The notes: generated by a model from the sequence alone, not told the origin. A stretch of DNA of 64,000 bases from Pseudaquabacterium pictum (GCF_005403045.1 NZ_BJCL01000003.1:186001-250000), one strand, 5' to 3'. Shown: positions 21,000-30,140, counted from the first letter of the stretch. Numbers and translations are program-made.

Positions 21000-22157
21000 T
21001 CAGCCCGGGCGCCGCGGCACCAGGGCCGTGCAGGCCCACCAGGCCAGCGCCACCAGCGGCAGCGTGATGCCGAAGCTCCAGCGGATGCCCAGGCTGGTGG
21101 CCACCCAGCCCAGCAGCGGCGGCCCCACCAGAAAGGCCAGGAACGAGGTCTGCGCCAGCGCCGCCACGTTCTGCGCCGCGGGCCGGTCGGTGGCCTGGGC
21201 GGCGGCCGACATGGCCAATGGAAACATCGCGCTGGTGCCCACGCCGATCAGGCCGAAGCCCAGCAGCGCCAGCGCCGGATGCGGCGCCAGCAGCACCAGG
21301 GCCGCGCCGGTGCCCAGCAGGGCCTGCAGCGTGCGCGCCACCCGCAGCGGGCCGTGCCGCTCGACGAAGCCGTCGGCCACCCAGCGCGCCGCCGCCTGCG
21401 CGCCGGCGCCCACCGCCACCGCGGCACCGGCCAGGAAGGGCGTGGCGCCGAACACATCGCGCATGTAGATCGCCGACCATTCGGCACCGGCGCCTTCCAG
21501 CACCATCGCGGCCAGCGTGGCCGCCACCAGCACCAGCGTGGCCCGGGTGGGCCGGGCCCAGCGCGGCGTGGCGCCGGCATGGCTGTCGGGCCGGTGGCCG
21601 GCGGCTTCGAAGCCGCGCAGCGCCCAGACGCAGGCTGCCCCGATGCCCAGCACCATGCCCAAGAGGTGCGCCTGCACCGACACACCCAGCTGGGCCACGC
21701 CCGCGCCCAGCAGCCCGGCGCCGAAGAAGCCGATGCTCCAGAAGGCATGGGCCCGGCTCATGATGCGCTGGCCCAACTGGTGCTCGATGCGGTCGGCCTC
21801 CAGGTTGACGACGATCTCCACCGCGCCGATGCACAGGCCGGCCGGCACCAGCAGCAGGTACAACGCCAGCGCACCGCCGGCATGGCTGGCCAGCGCATAG
21901 GCGCCCGCGATCAGCGGGATGCCCAGCAGCAGCACCTGGCGGTGGCCCAGGCGGTCCAGCCAGCGGCCGGCGAAGGTCAGCGAGATCAGCGTGCCGCTGG
22001 CGGTGCCGATCAGCGCCAGGCCCAGCGTGCGCTCGCTCAGGCCCAGCGCCTGCTGCAGGTCACCCAGCCGCGGAAAGATGCCGCCAATGGCCATGGCGTA
22101 CAGCAGAAAGGCGGCATACACCCGTTGGGGTGGGCTCAGGCGGGCACCAGCGGGCAT
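21000..22157 (-). CDS. MFS transporter
   Basis: A 385-residue inner-membrane protein with about 12 predicted hydrophobic segments and the MFS motif A-like sequence AGRWLDRLGHRQVLLLG between segments 2 and 3. The N-terminus and YAAFLLYAMAIGGIFPRLGDLQ resemble YbjJ/fucose-permease-like MFS proteins. The substrate is not predictable. It is divergent from the LacI-family regulator with a 90-base gap, so it may belong to the glucan regulon or be an unrelated efflux protein. Confidence 0.8.
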   Translation of the reverse strand: MPAGARLSPPQRVYAAFLLYAMAIGGIFPRLGDLQQALGLSERTLGLALIGTASGTLISLTFAGRWLDRLGHRQVLLLGIPLIAGAYALASHAGGALALYLLLVPAGLCIGAVEIVVNLEADRIEHQLGQRIMSRAHAFWSIGFFGAGLLGAGVAQLGVSVQAHLLGMVLGIGAACVWALRGFEAAGHRPDSHAGATPRWARPTRATLVLVAATLAAMVLEGAGAEWSAIYMRDVFGATPFLAGAAVAVGAGAQAAARWVADGFVERHGPLRVARTLQALLGTGAALVLLAPHPALALLGFGLIGVGTSAMFPLAMSAAAQATDRPAAQNVAALAQTSFLAFLVGPPLLGWVATSLGIRWSFGITLPLVALAWWACTALVPRRPG

Positions 22158-22188
22158 CGGCGGCTTGAAGGGCAGGGCGCCGGATCAT

Positions 22189-22200
22189 CGCATCGATGCG
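22189..22200. promoter_or_regulatory. 12-base palindrome between MFS gene and lacI-type gene
   Basis: CGCATCGATGCG is a perfect palindrome in the 90-base divergent gap. It could be an operator for local control but differs from the GAAAGCGCTTTC operators seen elsewhere in the locus. Confidence 0.3.
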
Positions 22201-22247
22201 CAGGGGTGCCGGCTACACTGCCCGCCGGGAGAGCAGGGCACACGCCG

Positions 22248-23303
22248 ATGAAGTCGACGACGAATCCCGGCCGGGGACACCGCGCCGCCGCCAGCCCGAC
22301 GCAGGGGCCGATCACGCTGGAGATGGTGGCCCAGGCAGCCGGGGTGTCGCCCAGCACCGTCTCGCGCATCCTCAACGGCACGGCGGTGGTCAGCGCGCTG
22401 AAGAAGCAGGCGGTGGACGATGCCATCGCCCGCCTGGGCTTCGTGCCCAACCCGATGGCCCGTGGCCTGGCCGGCGGCCGCAGCCTGAGCATCGGCGTGG
22501 TCACCCAGGCCATCGACAGCCCCTTCTACGGCGCCGCGCTGCGCGGCATCGAGGACGAGCTGGACCCGGCCGGCTACAGCCCGCTGTTCGTCAGCGGCCA
22601 CTGGAACGCCGCGGCCGAGGCCCGCTGCATCGAGGTGCTGCGCTCACGCCGGGTGGACGGCATCATCGTGCTGACCGGCCGGCTGACCGACGCCGCGCTG
22701 AAGGCCACCGCGCGCCAGCTGCCGGTGGTGGCCACCGGGCGCAGCACCAAGGCCCCGGGGCTGTTCTCGCTGGCCTTCGACAACATGGAAGGCGGCCGCC
22801 TGGCCACCCGCCACCTGCTGGAGCTGGGCCACCAGCGCATCGCCTTCATCGCCGGCGATGCCGACCATCCCGATGCCAACGACCGCCACCGCGGCTACCG
22901 CCAGGCGCTGGAGGAGGCCGGCATCGCCTACGACCCGGCGCTGGTGGTGCCGGGCGAGTACCACGAGGTCAGCGGCCTGCTGGCCGTCGACCGGCTGCTG
23001 GAGAGCCGCCAGCGCTTCACCGCCATCTTCGCCGCCAACGACCAGATGGCCTGCGGCGCGGCGCTGGGCCTGCACCGCCGATCGCTGCGGGTGCCGGAGG
23101 ATGTGTCGCTGGTCGGCTTCGACGACCTGCCCACCTCGATGTATGCGCTGCCGCCCATGAGCACGGTGCACCAGCCCGCCTACGAGCTGGGCCGCCTGGC
23201 GGCCACCGCCATGCTGCAGCTGCTGGGCGGCAGCACGCCCACGGTGGCAGTGCCGCCGCCGCGGCTGATCGCGCGCGAGTCCAGCCGGCGCCTGCGTGGC
23301 TGA
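22248..23303 (+). CDS. LacI-family transcriptional regulator of the beta-glucan locus
   Basis: A 351-residue repressor. The DNA-binding domain is ITLEMVAQAAGVSPSTVSRILNGTAVVS (~24-51), with the hinge-helix PNPMARGLAGGRS. The periplasmic-binding-protein-like sensor domain starts at IGVVTQAIDSPFYGAALRGIEDEL. It contains FDNMEGGRLATRHLLELGHQRIAFI, FAANDQMACGAALGL and VGFDDLPTSMYALPPMSTVHQP, all family hallmarks. It is immediately upstream of the glucan hydrolase genes, whose promoters carry LacI-type palindromes. It is therefore the likely regulator, with an oligo- or disaccharide inducer (inference). Confidence 0.92.
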   Translation: MKSTTNPGRGHRAAASPTQGPITLEMVAQAAGVSPSTVSRILNGTAVVSALKKQAVDDAIARLGFVPNPMARGLAGGRSLSIGVVTQAIDSPFYGAALRGIEDELDPAGYSPLFVSGHWNAAAEARCIEVLRSRRVDGIIVLTGRLTDAALKATARQLPVVATGRSTKAPGLFSLAFDNMEGGRLATRHLLELGHQRIAFIAGDADHPDANDRHRGYRQALEEAGIAYDPALVVPGEYHEVSGLLAVDRLLESRQRFTAIFAANDQMACGAALGLHRRSLRVPEDVSLVGFDDLPTSMYALPPMSTVHQPAYELGRLAATAMLQLLGGSTPTVAVPPPRLIARESSRRLRG

Positions 23304-23331
23304 GCTCGGAGCCCCCCGCGCTTACCCTCGA

Positions 23332-23379
23332 TTGACATGCCGATCCCGCGCCGCCTATAGTTTGAAAGCGCTTTCAAAC
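23332..23379 (+). promoter_or_regulatory. Sigma-70 promoter overlapped by LacI-type operator (GH1 operon)
   Basis: The -35 box TTGACA (23332-23337), an 18-base spacer and the -10 box TATAGT (23356-23361) form a near-consensus promoter. The perfect 20-base palindrome GTTTGAAAGCGCTTTCAAAC (23360-23379) starts inside the -10 box, a classic repression layout. Confidence 0.85.
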
Positions 23380-23426
23380 AAACGCAGCCGTGCCGGCGCC
23401 CGTGCCGCAGCCGCGCCGCCTGACCC

Positions 23427-24821
23427 ATGCCCTTCTCGCTGCCGATCCACGACCTGTACCAGCCTGCCGAGCCGGGCCACCGCTTTCCGCCCGGCTTCGT
23501 CTGGGGCGTGGCCACCAGCGCCTTCCAGATCGAAGGTGCGGCCACGGCCGATGGCAAGGGCGAGTCCATCTGGGACCGCTTCTGCCGCCAGCCCGGCGCC
23601 ATCGCCGACGGCAGCAACGGCGATGTGGCCTGCGACCACCTGCGCCGGCTCGACGACGACCTGGACATGGTCGCCGACCTGGGCGTGGACGCCTACCGTT
23701 TCAGCGTGTCGTGGCCGCGGGTGCGGCCGCTGGGGCAGGGCGCCTGGAACGAGGCTGGCCTGGCGTTCTACGAGCGCCTGGTCGACGGCCTCCTGGCCCG
23801 CGGCGTGCAGCCCTGTCTGACGCTGAACCACTGGGACCTGCCCCAGGCCCTGCAGGACCGCGGTGGCTGGGCCAGCCGGGACACGGTGCAGCACTTTGTC
23901 GACTACGCGCTGGGCATGCACCGCCGCCTGGGCGACCGCGTGGCCGCGATCACCACCCACAACGAGCCCTGGGTGGTGGCCAAGCTGGGCCATGAGGACG
24001 GCATCTTCGCGCCCGGCCTGCGCAGCCGCGCCACCGCGATGCAGGTGGCCCACCACCTGCTGGTCAGCCATGGCCTGGCGCTTCAGGCGCTGCGGGCCGA
24101 CGGTTGCCGGGCCAAGCTCGGCATCGTGCTGAACCTGTCGCCGGTGCAGCCGGCCACCGACAGCGCCGCCGACCAGGCCCGGGCGCGGCTGGAGGACGGC
24201 CTGCTGCTGCGCTGGTACATGGATCCGCTGTTCCACCGCAGCTACCCGCTGGATGTGCTGCAGCACCTGGGGCCCGATGCACCGCGGGTGCAGCCCGGCG
24301 ACATGGCGGCCATCGCCACGCCGATGGACTTCCTCGGCATCAACTACTACTCGCGCGCCGTGGTCAGCGCCGATGCGCCGTTCGACGTGCAGCGCAGCGG
24401 CCTGCCGCTGACCGACATGGGCTGGGAGGTCTACCCCGAGGGCCTGACCGACCTGCTGCTGCGGGTGCACCGCGACTACCCGCTGCCGCCGGTCTACGTG
24501 ACCGAGAACGGCGGCGCCTTTGCCGACACCCTGGTGGCCGGCCGGGTGCATGACCGCGACCGCGCCGACTACATCGCCAGCCACATCGCCGCCGTGGGCG
24601 CCGCGCTGGGCCAGGGGGTTCCGATGGCCGGCTACATGGTGTGGAGCCTGATGGACAACTTCGAGTGGGCCTCGGGCTATGCCAAGCGCTTCGGCATCGT
24701 GCATGTCGACTACGCCACCCAGCGCCGCACCGCCAAGGACAGCGCACTGTGGTACCGCCGCTTCCTGCAGCGCCAGCGGGCGCAGCAGCCCGGCCCGGTG
24801 CTGGCCGGCGACCGCGTCTGA
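23427..24821 (+). CDS. GH1 beta-glucosidase
   Basis: A 464-residue glycoside hydrolase family 1 enzyme, with no signal peptide and therefore cytosolic. The family start FPPGFVWGVATSAFQIEGA is present. The acid/base Glu180 is in THNEPW and the nucleophile Glu360 is in VTENGG. The aglycone-side segment MDNFEWASGYAKRFGIVHVDY is typical of beta-glucosidases. It is the first gene after the operator-controlled promoter, and GH16 follows after 22 bases. In this context it probably cleaves laminaribiose or short beta-glucooligosaccharides to glucose. Confidence 0.94.
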   Translation: MPFSLPIHDLYQPAEPGHRFPPGFVWGVATSAFQIEGAATADGKGESIWDRFCRQPGAIADGSNGDVACDHLRRLDDDLDMVADLGVDAYRFSVSWPRVRPLGQGAWNEAGLAFYERLVDGLLARGVQPCLTLNHWDLPQALQDRGGWASRDTVQHFVDYALGMHRRLGDRVAAITTHNEPWVVAKLGHEDGIFAPGLRSRATAMQVAHHLLVSHGLALQALRADGCRAKLGIVLNLSPVQPATDSAADQARARLEDGLLLRWYMDPLFHRSYPLDVLQHLGPDAPRVQPGDMAAIATPMDFLGINYYSRAVVSADAPFDVQRSGLPLTDMGWEVYPEGLTDLLLRVHRDYPLPPVYVTENGGAFADTLVAGRVHDRDRADYIASHIAAVGAALGQGVPMAGYMVWSLMDNFEWASGYAKRFGIVHVDYATQRRTAKDSALWYRRFLQRQRAQQPGPVLAGDRV

Positions 24822-24843
24822 CCCACCCTGCCAACGCAACGCC

Positions 24844-25809
24844 ATGGCCAAGACCAAACCCAAGAAGATCCCCGGCTGGAAGCTCGTCTGGCATGACGAG
24901 TTCGACGGCGACCGCGTCGACCCCGCCAAGTGGGACTTCGACATCGGCAACGGCTTCTACGACTACAAGAACCACGCCTGGGTTCCGGGCTGGGGCAACG
25001 AGGAACTGCAGTACTACACCCACGAGCCCGAGAACGTGGTGGTGCGCGACGGCTGCCTGCGCATCCGTGCGGTGAAGGCGCCGCTGCACGGCTGCGGCTA
25101 CACCTCGGCCCGGCTGAAGACCCGCCGGCGCGACGGCACGGTGCTGTTCGCCACCCGCTACGGCCGCATCGAGTTCCGCGCCCAGGTGCCGTGGGGCAAG
25201 GGCCTGTGGCCGGCGCTGTGGATGCTGCCGGTCGACGATGCCTACGGCGGCTGGGCCGCCAGCGGCGAGATCGACCTGATGGAGATCGTCGGCGAGAAGC
25301 CCCAGGAGGTGCTCAACAGCATCCACTTCGGCAGCAGCTTCCCCAAGCGCTCGCTGATCACCACGGTGCATCCGCTGCCCGAGGGCAGCCTGGTGTCCGA
25401 CTGGCACACCTATGCGGTGGAATGGGAGCCGGGCGAGATCCGGTTCTTCGTGGATGACGTGCAGACCTGCACCTACGACCACTGGTGGAGCTGCAGCAAG
25501 CGGGTGGACGGCGCCGGTGTCGAGCCCGAGCGCGCTGCCGACCTGAACCCCTGGCCGGCGCCGTTCGACCAGCCGTTCTACCTGGTGATGAACGTGGCCG
25601 TGGGTGGCAACTTCCCCGGCGTGCCGAACGATGCCACCCGCTTCCCGGCCGAACTGGTGGTCGACTACGTGCGGGTCTACGACAAGGTCGGCGGTTACGG
25701 GCCGGCCAAGCCGATCGGCACCGGGCTGTTCCCCTGGCAGCAGCCCCAACCTGCCGCGCCCAAGCCGGCGCGCAAGACACCCGCCAAGCCCCGCGCCAAG
25801 CCGCGCTGA
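24844..25809 (+). CDS. GH16 endo-beta-1,3(4)-glucanase (laminarinase-like), no signal peptide
   Basis: A 321-residue jelly-roll glucanase. The catalytic motif GEIDLMEI gives nucleophile Glu142, Asp144 and acid/base Glu147; the insertion of Met is typical of laminarinases as opposed to lichenases. Upstream WGNEELQYYT and FRAQVPWGKGLWPALWML line the substrate cleft. The first residues MAKTKPKKIPGWKLVWHDEF contain no hydrophobic signal, and the last ~45 residues form a Pro/Ala/Lys-rich basic tail. Most GH16 enzymes are exported, so a cytosolic one acting on imported oligosaccharides is unusual. It is followed 11 bases later by the first GH17 gene. Confidence 0.92.
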   Translation: MAKTKPKKIPGWKLVWHDEFDGDRVDPAKWDFDIGNGFYDYKNHAWVPGWGNEELQYYTHEPENVVVRDGCLRIRAVKAPLHGCGYTSARLKTRRRDGTVLFATRYGRIEFRAQVPWGKGLWPALWMLPVDDAYGGWAASGEIDLMEIVGEKPQEVLNSIHFGSSFPKRSLITTVHPLPEGSLVSDWHTYAVEWEPGEIRFFVDDVQTCTYDHWWSCSKRVDGAGVEPERAADLNPWPAPFDQPFYLVMNVAVGGNFPGVPNDATRFPAELVVDYVRVYDKVGGYGPAKPIGTGLFPWQQPQPAAPKPARKTPAKPRAKPR

Positions 25810-25820
25810 GAAAGTCCACC

Positions 25821-26828
25821 ATGTCCCGTCCCGGATCTTCCCCGCCCGCCGGCATGGCGCCGTCCGCCACCACCACCCATGCGCAGGGCGACCATCTGCA
25901 GAACGCGCAGGCCGGTCACTCCGGTGCGCAGCCGGTGACCGGCGTGCCGCTGGGTGGCCGCTGGGAACACACCGGCCCCACGGTCTGGACACCCGACGCC
26001 CGCGATGCGCTGGCCGCCGACTTCACCGCCACGCTGCAACGCGGCGCCCACGGCCTGTGCTTCAGCCCCTACCTGGAAGGCCAGCAGCCGGGTGACCAGA
26101 TCAGCGAAGCGCAGATCCGGGCCCGGCTGCAGATCATGCAGCCGCATGCGCGCTGGATCCGCAGCTTCTCCTGCACCGATGGCCATGAGCAGACGCCACG
26201 CATCGCCCACGAACTGGGCCTGAAGACGCTGGTGGGCGCCTGGCTGGGCACCGATGTGGCGATCAATGAACGCGAACTGCAGGGCGTGATCGACGTCGCC
26301 CGCGCCGGCCATGCCGACATCGTGGCCGTCGGCAACGAGGTGCTGCTGCGCGAGGACATGCCGGAAGACGACCTGCTGGCCTGCATCCAGCGGGTGAAGG
26401 ATGCGCTGCCGGGCGTGCCGGTGGGCTATGTCGATGCCTATTACCTGTTCGAGAAGCACCCGCGCATCACCGCCGCCTGCGATGTGGTGATGACCAACTG
26501 CTACCCGTTCTGGGAGGGCTGCCCGCGCGAGCAGGCCCTGGCCTACATGCAGAGCATGGTGGCCCGCACCAGGGCTGTGGCACCGGGCAAGCGGGTGCTG
26601 ATCAGCGAGACCGGCTGGCCCGACCAGGGCAGTGCCTTCCACGGCGCCGTGCCCTCGCGTGAAGGCGCGATGCAGTATTTCGTCGACTGCTGCCGCTGGG
26701 CCGAGCAGGACGGCATCGAGTTCTTCTACTTCGCCGCCTTCGACGAAGCCTGGAAGGTCGGCGCCGAGGGCGATGTGGGTGCCTACTGGGGGCTGTGGGA
26801 CAAGGACGGCGTCCTCAAGTTCGGATGA
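25821..26828 (+). CDS. GH17-family glucanase/transglucosylase, stand-alone copy 1
   Basis: A 335-residue TIM-barrel protein of the bacterial GH17 type. The proton-donor Glu173 lies in VAVGNEVLLRE and the nucleophile Glu263 in ISETGWPDQG. The first ~45 residues are low-complexity and lack a signal peptide. The core (from HGLCFSPYLEGQ onward) is strikingly similar to the GH17 domain fused to the downstream transporter, sharing IRSFSCT-GHE, GLKTLVGAWL and NCYPFWEG. GH17 members act on beta-1,3-glucan as hydrolases or glucanosyltransferases; sequence alone does not decide. Its TGA overlaps the next ATG (ATGA). Confidence 0.9.
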   Translation: MSRPGSSPPAGMAPSATTTHAQGDHLQNAQAGHSGAQPVTGVPLGGRWEHTGPTVWTPDARDALAADFTATLQRGAHGLCFSPYLEGQQPGDQISEAQIRARLQIMQPHARWIRSFSCTDGHEQTPRIAHELGLKTLVGAWLGTDVAINERELQGVIDVARAGHADIVAVGNEVLLREDMPEDDLLACIQRVKDALPGVPVGYVDAYYLFEKHPRITAACDVVMTNCYPFWEGCPREQALAYMQSMVARTRAVAPGKRVLISETGWPDQGSAFHGAVPSREGAMQYFVDCCRWAEQDGIEFFYFAAFDEAWKVGAEGDVGAYWGLWDKDGVLKFG

Positions 26829-27769
26829 GCACGATGCCCCTGACCCTGCCCACTGGCAACGCCATCTGCTACTCCGGCTACCGCGATGGCCAAAGCCCGG
26901 GTGACAAGATCTACCCATCGCTGGACGAGATCCGCGAAGACCTGGCCATCCTGCGCCGCCACTGGACCCTGCTGCGCCTGTACGACTGCAGCCCGCATGC
27001 CGAGCGGGTGCTGCAGGTGATCGAAGAGGACGGCCTGCCGTTCCAGGTGATGCTGGGCGCCTACCTGGGCGCCGAGGTCAGCAACCCGGGTTGCCCCTGG
27101 GGGGCCGACTTCACCGACGCCGAACTGGCCGCCAGCCGCGCCGAGAACCAGGCCGAGGTCGGCCGCCTGATCACGCTGGCCAACCGCTACCCCGGCATCG
27201 TGTTCTCGGTGGCGGTGGGCAACGAGGCCACGGTCGACTGGACCGACCACCTGGTGCCGGTGCCATCGATGATCGCCCATGTGCGCCGGGTCAAGGCGGC
27301 GGTGCGCCAGCCGGTCACCTTCTGCGAGAACTACGTGCCCTGGCAGGACAAGCTGCGCCCCCTCGTGCCCGAGCTGGACTTCATCTCGGTGCACACCTAT
27401 CCGCTGTGGGAGTACAAGCCCATCGGCGAGGCGCTGGCCTACACCCAGGCCAACATCGCCAGCGTGGCGCGCTGCCATCCCGGCAAGCCCATCGTCATCA
27501 CCGAGGCCGGCTGGTGCACCCACAGCAATGGCCGCGGCATGCATGCTGCGCATGCGGTGCAGCCGCTGCAGGCCACCTACATCGCCGAGCTGACGGCCTG
27601 GACCCGGGCCGAGGGCCTGCTGTGCTTCGTCTTCGAAGCCTTCGACGAGGCCTGGAAGGGTTCCCCCGACCCGCTGGAGCCGGAAAAGCACTGGGGCCTG
27701 TTCACCGCCGACCGCCAGCCCAAGCTGGCCATGCGCCCGCTGTACCCTGACCTGGTCGCCCAGGCCTGA
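26825..27769 (+). CDS. GH17-family glucanase/transglucosylase, stand-alone copy 2
   Basis: A 314-residue cytosolic GH17 protein with no signal peptide. The acid/base Glu134 is in VAVGNEATVDW and the nucleophile Glu227 in ITEAGWCTHSNG. FISVHTYPLWEYKP and FEAFDEAWKGSPDPLEPEKHWGLF are typical of bacterial GH17. It is more distant from copy 1 than copy 1 is from the fused domain, and closer in layout to the lipoprotein GH17 encoded further on. Translation is probably coupled to copy 1 through the ATGA overlap; an alternative ATG lies at 26834. Confidence 0.9.
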   Translation: MSTMPLTLPTGNAICYSGYRDGQSPGDKIYPSLDEIREDLAILRRHWTLLRLYDCSPHAERVLQVIEEDGLPFQVMLGAYLGAEVSNPGCPWGADFTDAELAASRAENQAEVGRLITLANRYPGIVFSVAVGNEATVDWTDHLVPVPSMIAHVRRVKAAVRQPVTFCENYVPWQDKLRPLVPELDFISVHTYPLWEYKPIGEALAYTQANIASVARCHPGKPIVITEAGWCTHSNGRGMHAAHAVQPLQATYIAELTAWTRAEGLLCFVFEAFDEAWKGSPDPLEPEKHWGLFTADRQPKLAMRPLYPDLVAQA

Positions 27770-27784
27770 CTTCCGAAAGCCCCC

Positions 27785-30139
27785 ATGACCACCCCAGCCG
27801 CCACCAGCCACAAGGTTCCGTTCGGCCAGAAGGTCGCCTTCGGGTTGGGGATGCTGGCCAACCAGATGTTCCCGGCGGCGCTGGGCATCTTCATGGTGGT
27901 GCTGGTGCAGGACATGGGCTTTCCAGGGTGGATGTGGGGCATCCTGTTCTTCCTGCCGCGGGTGTTCGACTCGGTGACCGACCCGATCATGGGCTTCATC
28001 TCCGACAACACCCGCTCGCGCTGGGGCCGGCGGCACCACTATGTGCTGCTGGGCGCCATCGTGATGGGCATCTCGTTCGTGGCGATGTGGCAGATCCACC
28101 GCGAGGACGGCGTCACCTACAACTTTCTGTACTTCCTGTTCTGGTCGTTCATCTTCTACACCGGACTCACGCTGTTCAGCATCCCCTACGTGGCGATCGG
28201 CTACGAGATGAGCGACGACTTCCACGAGCGCACCAGCATCATGGCGGTGGCGCAGTGGATCGGCCAGTGGGCCTGGGTGATCGCGCCCTGGTTCTGGGTG
28301 GTGATGTACGACCCCGACTGGTTCGAGAACGCCGATGCCGCCACCCGCCACCTGGCGGTGTGGGTGGGCGTGGTGTGCATGCTGCTGGCCATGGTGCCGG
28401 CGCTGTTCATCCCCAGCCGCTCCAGCCTGGACGATGCGAAGCTGGTGCCGCTGACCTGGGCCAACTTCGGCGGCGGCATGCGCGAGATCCTCAATGGCTT
28501 CAAGGAAGCCTTCAGCTCCAAGCCGTTCCGCAAGCTGTGCTTCTCCACCTTCCTGATCTTCAACGCCTTCAACACGGTGGCGGCGTTCTCGTTCTTCATC
28601 GTCGTCTACCACCTGTTCGGCGGCAAGACGGCCGATGCCGGCATCTGGCCCACGCTGTTCGGCAGCGTGGGGGCGCTGATGACCACCTTCGCCGTCATTC
28701 CCACGGTGGCGTGGATGTCGCGCCGGATCGGCAAGAAGAACGCCTTCATGGTGTCGCAGGGCATCTCCATCATCGGCTATGTGCTGCTGTGGTTCCTGAT
28801 GGTGCCGGGCAAGCCGTGGATGTTCATGTTCGCGCTGCCGTTCTTCTCGTTCGGCATCGGCGGGCTGTTCACCCTGATGATGTCGATGACTGCCGACGTC
28901 TGCGACCTGGATGAGCTGGCCACCGGCAAGCGGCGCGAGGGCATCTTCGGCGCCATCTACTGGTGGATGGTGAAGTTCGGCTTCGCCATCGCCGGCCTGC
29001 TCAGCGGCGCCATCATGTCGCTGGTCGCCTTCACCCCTGGCGCCGCCACCCAGCCGGCCGGCGCTGTGGACGGCCTGCGGCTGTTCTATTCCGGCGTGCC
29101 CATCTTTGGCACGCTGCTGGCGATGTGGTTCATGCGCGACTACGACCTGGACGAGCGCCGTGCCACCGAGGTCAATGCCGAACTGGCCCGGCGCAAGCAG
29201 CGTGCGGCCGCCTCGTCGCAGGGCTCGGGCGCGCGGCCCTGGCTGGCCGAGCATGGCCTGCTGCTGCCGGGTGCCGAGCCCTCGCCGATGGCGGCGATGC
29301 CGACGGCCGAGATCCGTTCGCGCTTCTCGGAGCAGTTCGATGCCGGCCTCTACGGCCTGTGCTTCAGCGCCTATCCCGAAGGCCAGCGCGCGGGCGACCA
29401 ACTGCTGGCGTCCGATGTCGGCCGCCGCATCGACCTGGTGGCGCCGCACACCCGCTGGCTGCGCTCGTTCTCCTGCACCGAAGGGCATGAGGCGATCCCC
29501 CGCCTGGCCCGCACCAAGGGCCTGAAGACCATGGTCGGCGCCTGGCTCAGCGCGGACCGCGCCCGCAACGAGCGTGAGATCACCGCGCTCATCAGGCTGG
29601 CCCAGGATGGCATGGTCGACATCGCCGTGGTCGGCAACGAGGTGCTGCTGCGCGGCGAACTGCCCGAAGCCGAACTGCTGCAGTCCCTGGCGCGGGTGCG
29701 TGCGGCGGTGCCGGAGTCCGTGCGGGTGGGCTGCGTCGATGCCTACTTCGAATTCCTGGAGCGCCCGGCCCTGGTGGCGGCCTGCGATGTGCTGCTGCCC
29801 AACTGCTACCCGTTCTGGGAGGGCGCCCACATCGACCATGCGGCCCAGTACCTGCGGCGCATGCACGGCCTGGTGAAGGCGGTGGCCGGCGAGGACAAGG
29901 CAGTCATCCTCGCCGAGACCGGCTGGCCGGGCCAGGGCGAGGCGGTGGGTGCAGCCGTGCCATCGGCCGACCATGCGATGCGCTACTTCACCGAGGCCCA
30001 GCAGTGGAGCCGGCGCGAGGGCGTCAAGCTGTTCTGGTTCGCCTCGTTCGACGAGCCCTGGAAGCGCCGGCAGGAGGGCGAGGTGGGCACGCAGTGGGGC
30101 CTGTGGGACAAGGACGAGCGGCCGAAGTACCGCACCTGA
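27785..30139 (+). CDS. Fusion: GPH-family sugar:cation symporter plus C-terminal GH17 domain
   Basis: A 784-residue two-part protein. Residues 1-450 form a complete glycoside-pentoside-hexuronide type transporter. Its diagnostic segment FFLPRVFDSVTDPIMGFISDNTRSRWGRRHHYVLLGA and GYEMSDDFHERTSIMAVAQWIGQW are present, with about 12 membrane segments. A linker (~450-515, charged then Ala/Pro-rich) leads to a full GH17 barrel (515-784) with acid/base Glu619 (VVGNEVLLRG) and nucleophile Glu711 (LAETGWPGQG). With the usual topology both transporter ends are cytoplasmic, so the GH17 domain should face the cytosol and process sugar as it enters. No frameshift or stop interrupts the junction. It lies 15 bases after GH17 copy 2. 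Confidence 0.92.
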   Translation: MTTPAATSHKVPFGQKVAFGLGMLANQMFPAALGIFMVVLVQDMGFPGWMWGILFFLPRVFDSVTDPIMGFISDNTRSRWGRRHHYVLLGAIVMGISFVAMWQIHREDGVTYNFLYFLFWSFIFYTGLTLFSIPYVAIGYEMSDDFHERTSIMAVAQWIGQWAWVIAPWFWVVMYDPDWFENADAATRHLAVWVGVVCMLLAMVPALFIPSRSSLDDAKLVPLTWANFGGGMREILNGFKEAFSSKPFRKLCFSTFLIFNAFNTVAAFSFFIVVYHLFGGKTADAGIWPTLFGSVGALMTTFAVIPTVAWMSRRIGKKNAFMVSQGISIIGYVLLWFLMVPGKPWMFMFALPFFSFGIGGLFTLMMSMTADVCDLDELATGKRREGIFGAIYWWMVKFGFAIAGLLSGAIMSLVAFTPGAATQPAGAVDGLRLFYSGVPIFGTLLAMWFMRDYDLDERRATEVNAELARRKQRAAASSQGSGARPWLAEHGLLLPGAEPSPMAAMPTAEIRSRFSEQFDAGLYGLCFSAYPEGQRAGDQLLASDVGRRIDLVAPHTRWLRSFSCTEGHEAIPRLARTKGLKTMVGAWLSADRARNEREITALIRLAQDGMVDIAVVGNEVLLRGELPEAELLQSLARVRAAVPESVRVGCVDAYFEFLERPALVAACDVLLPNCYPFWEGAHIDHAAQYLRRMHGLVKAVAGEDKAVILAETGWPGQGEAVGAAVPSADHAMRYFTEAQQWSRREGVKLFWFASFDEPWKRRQEGEVGTQWGLWDKDERPKYRT

Positions 30140-30140
30140 T

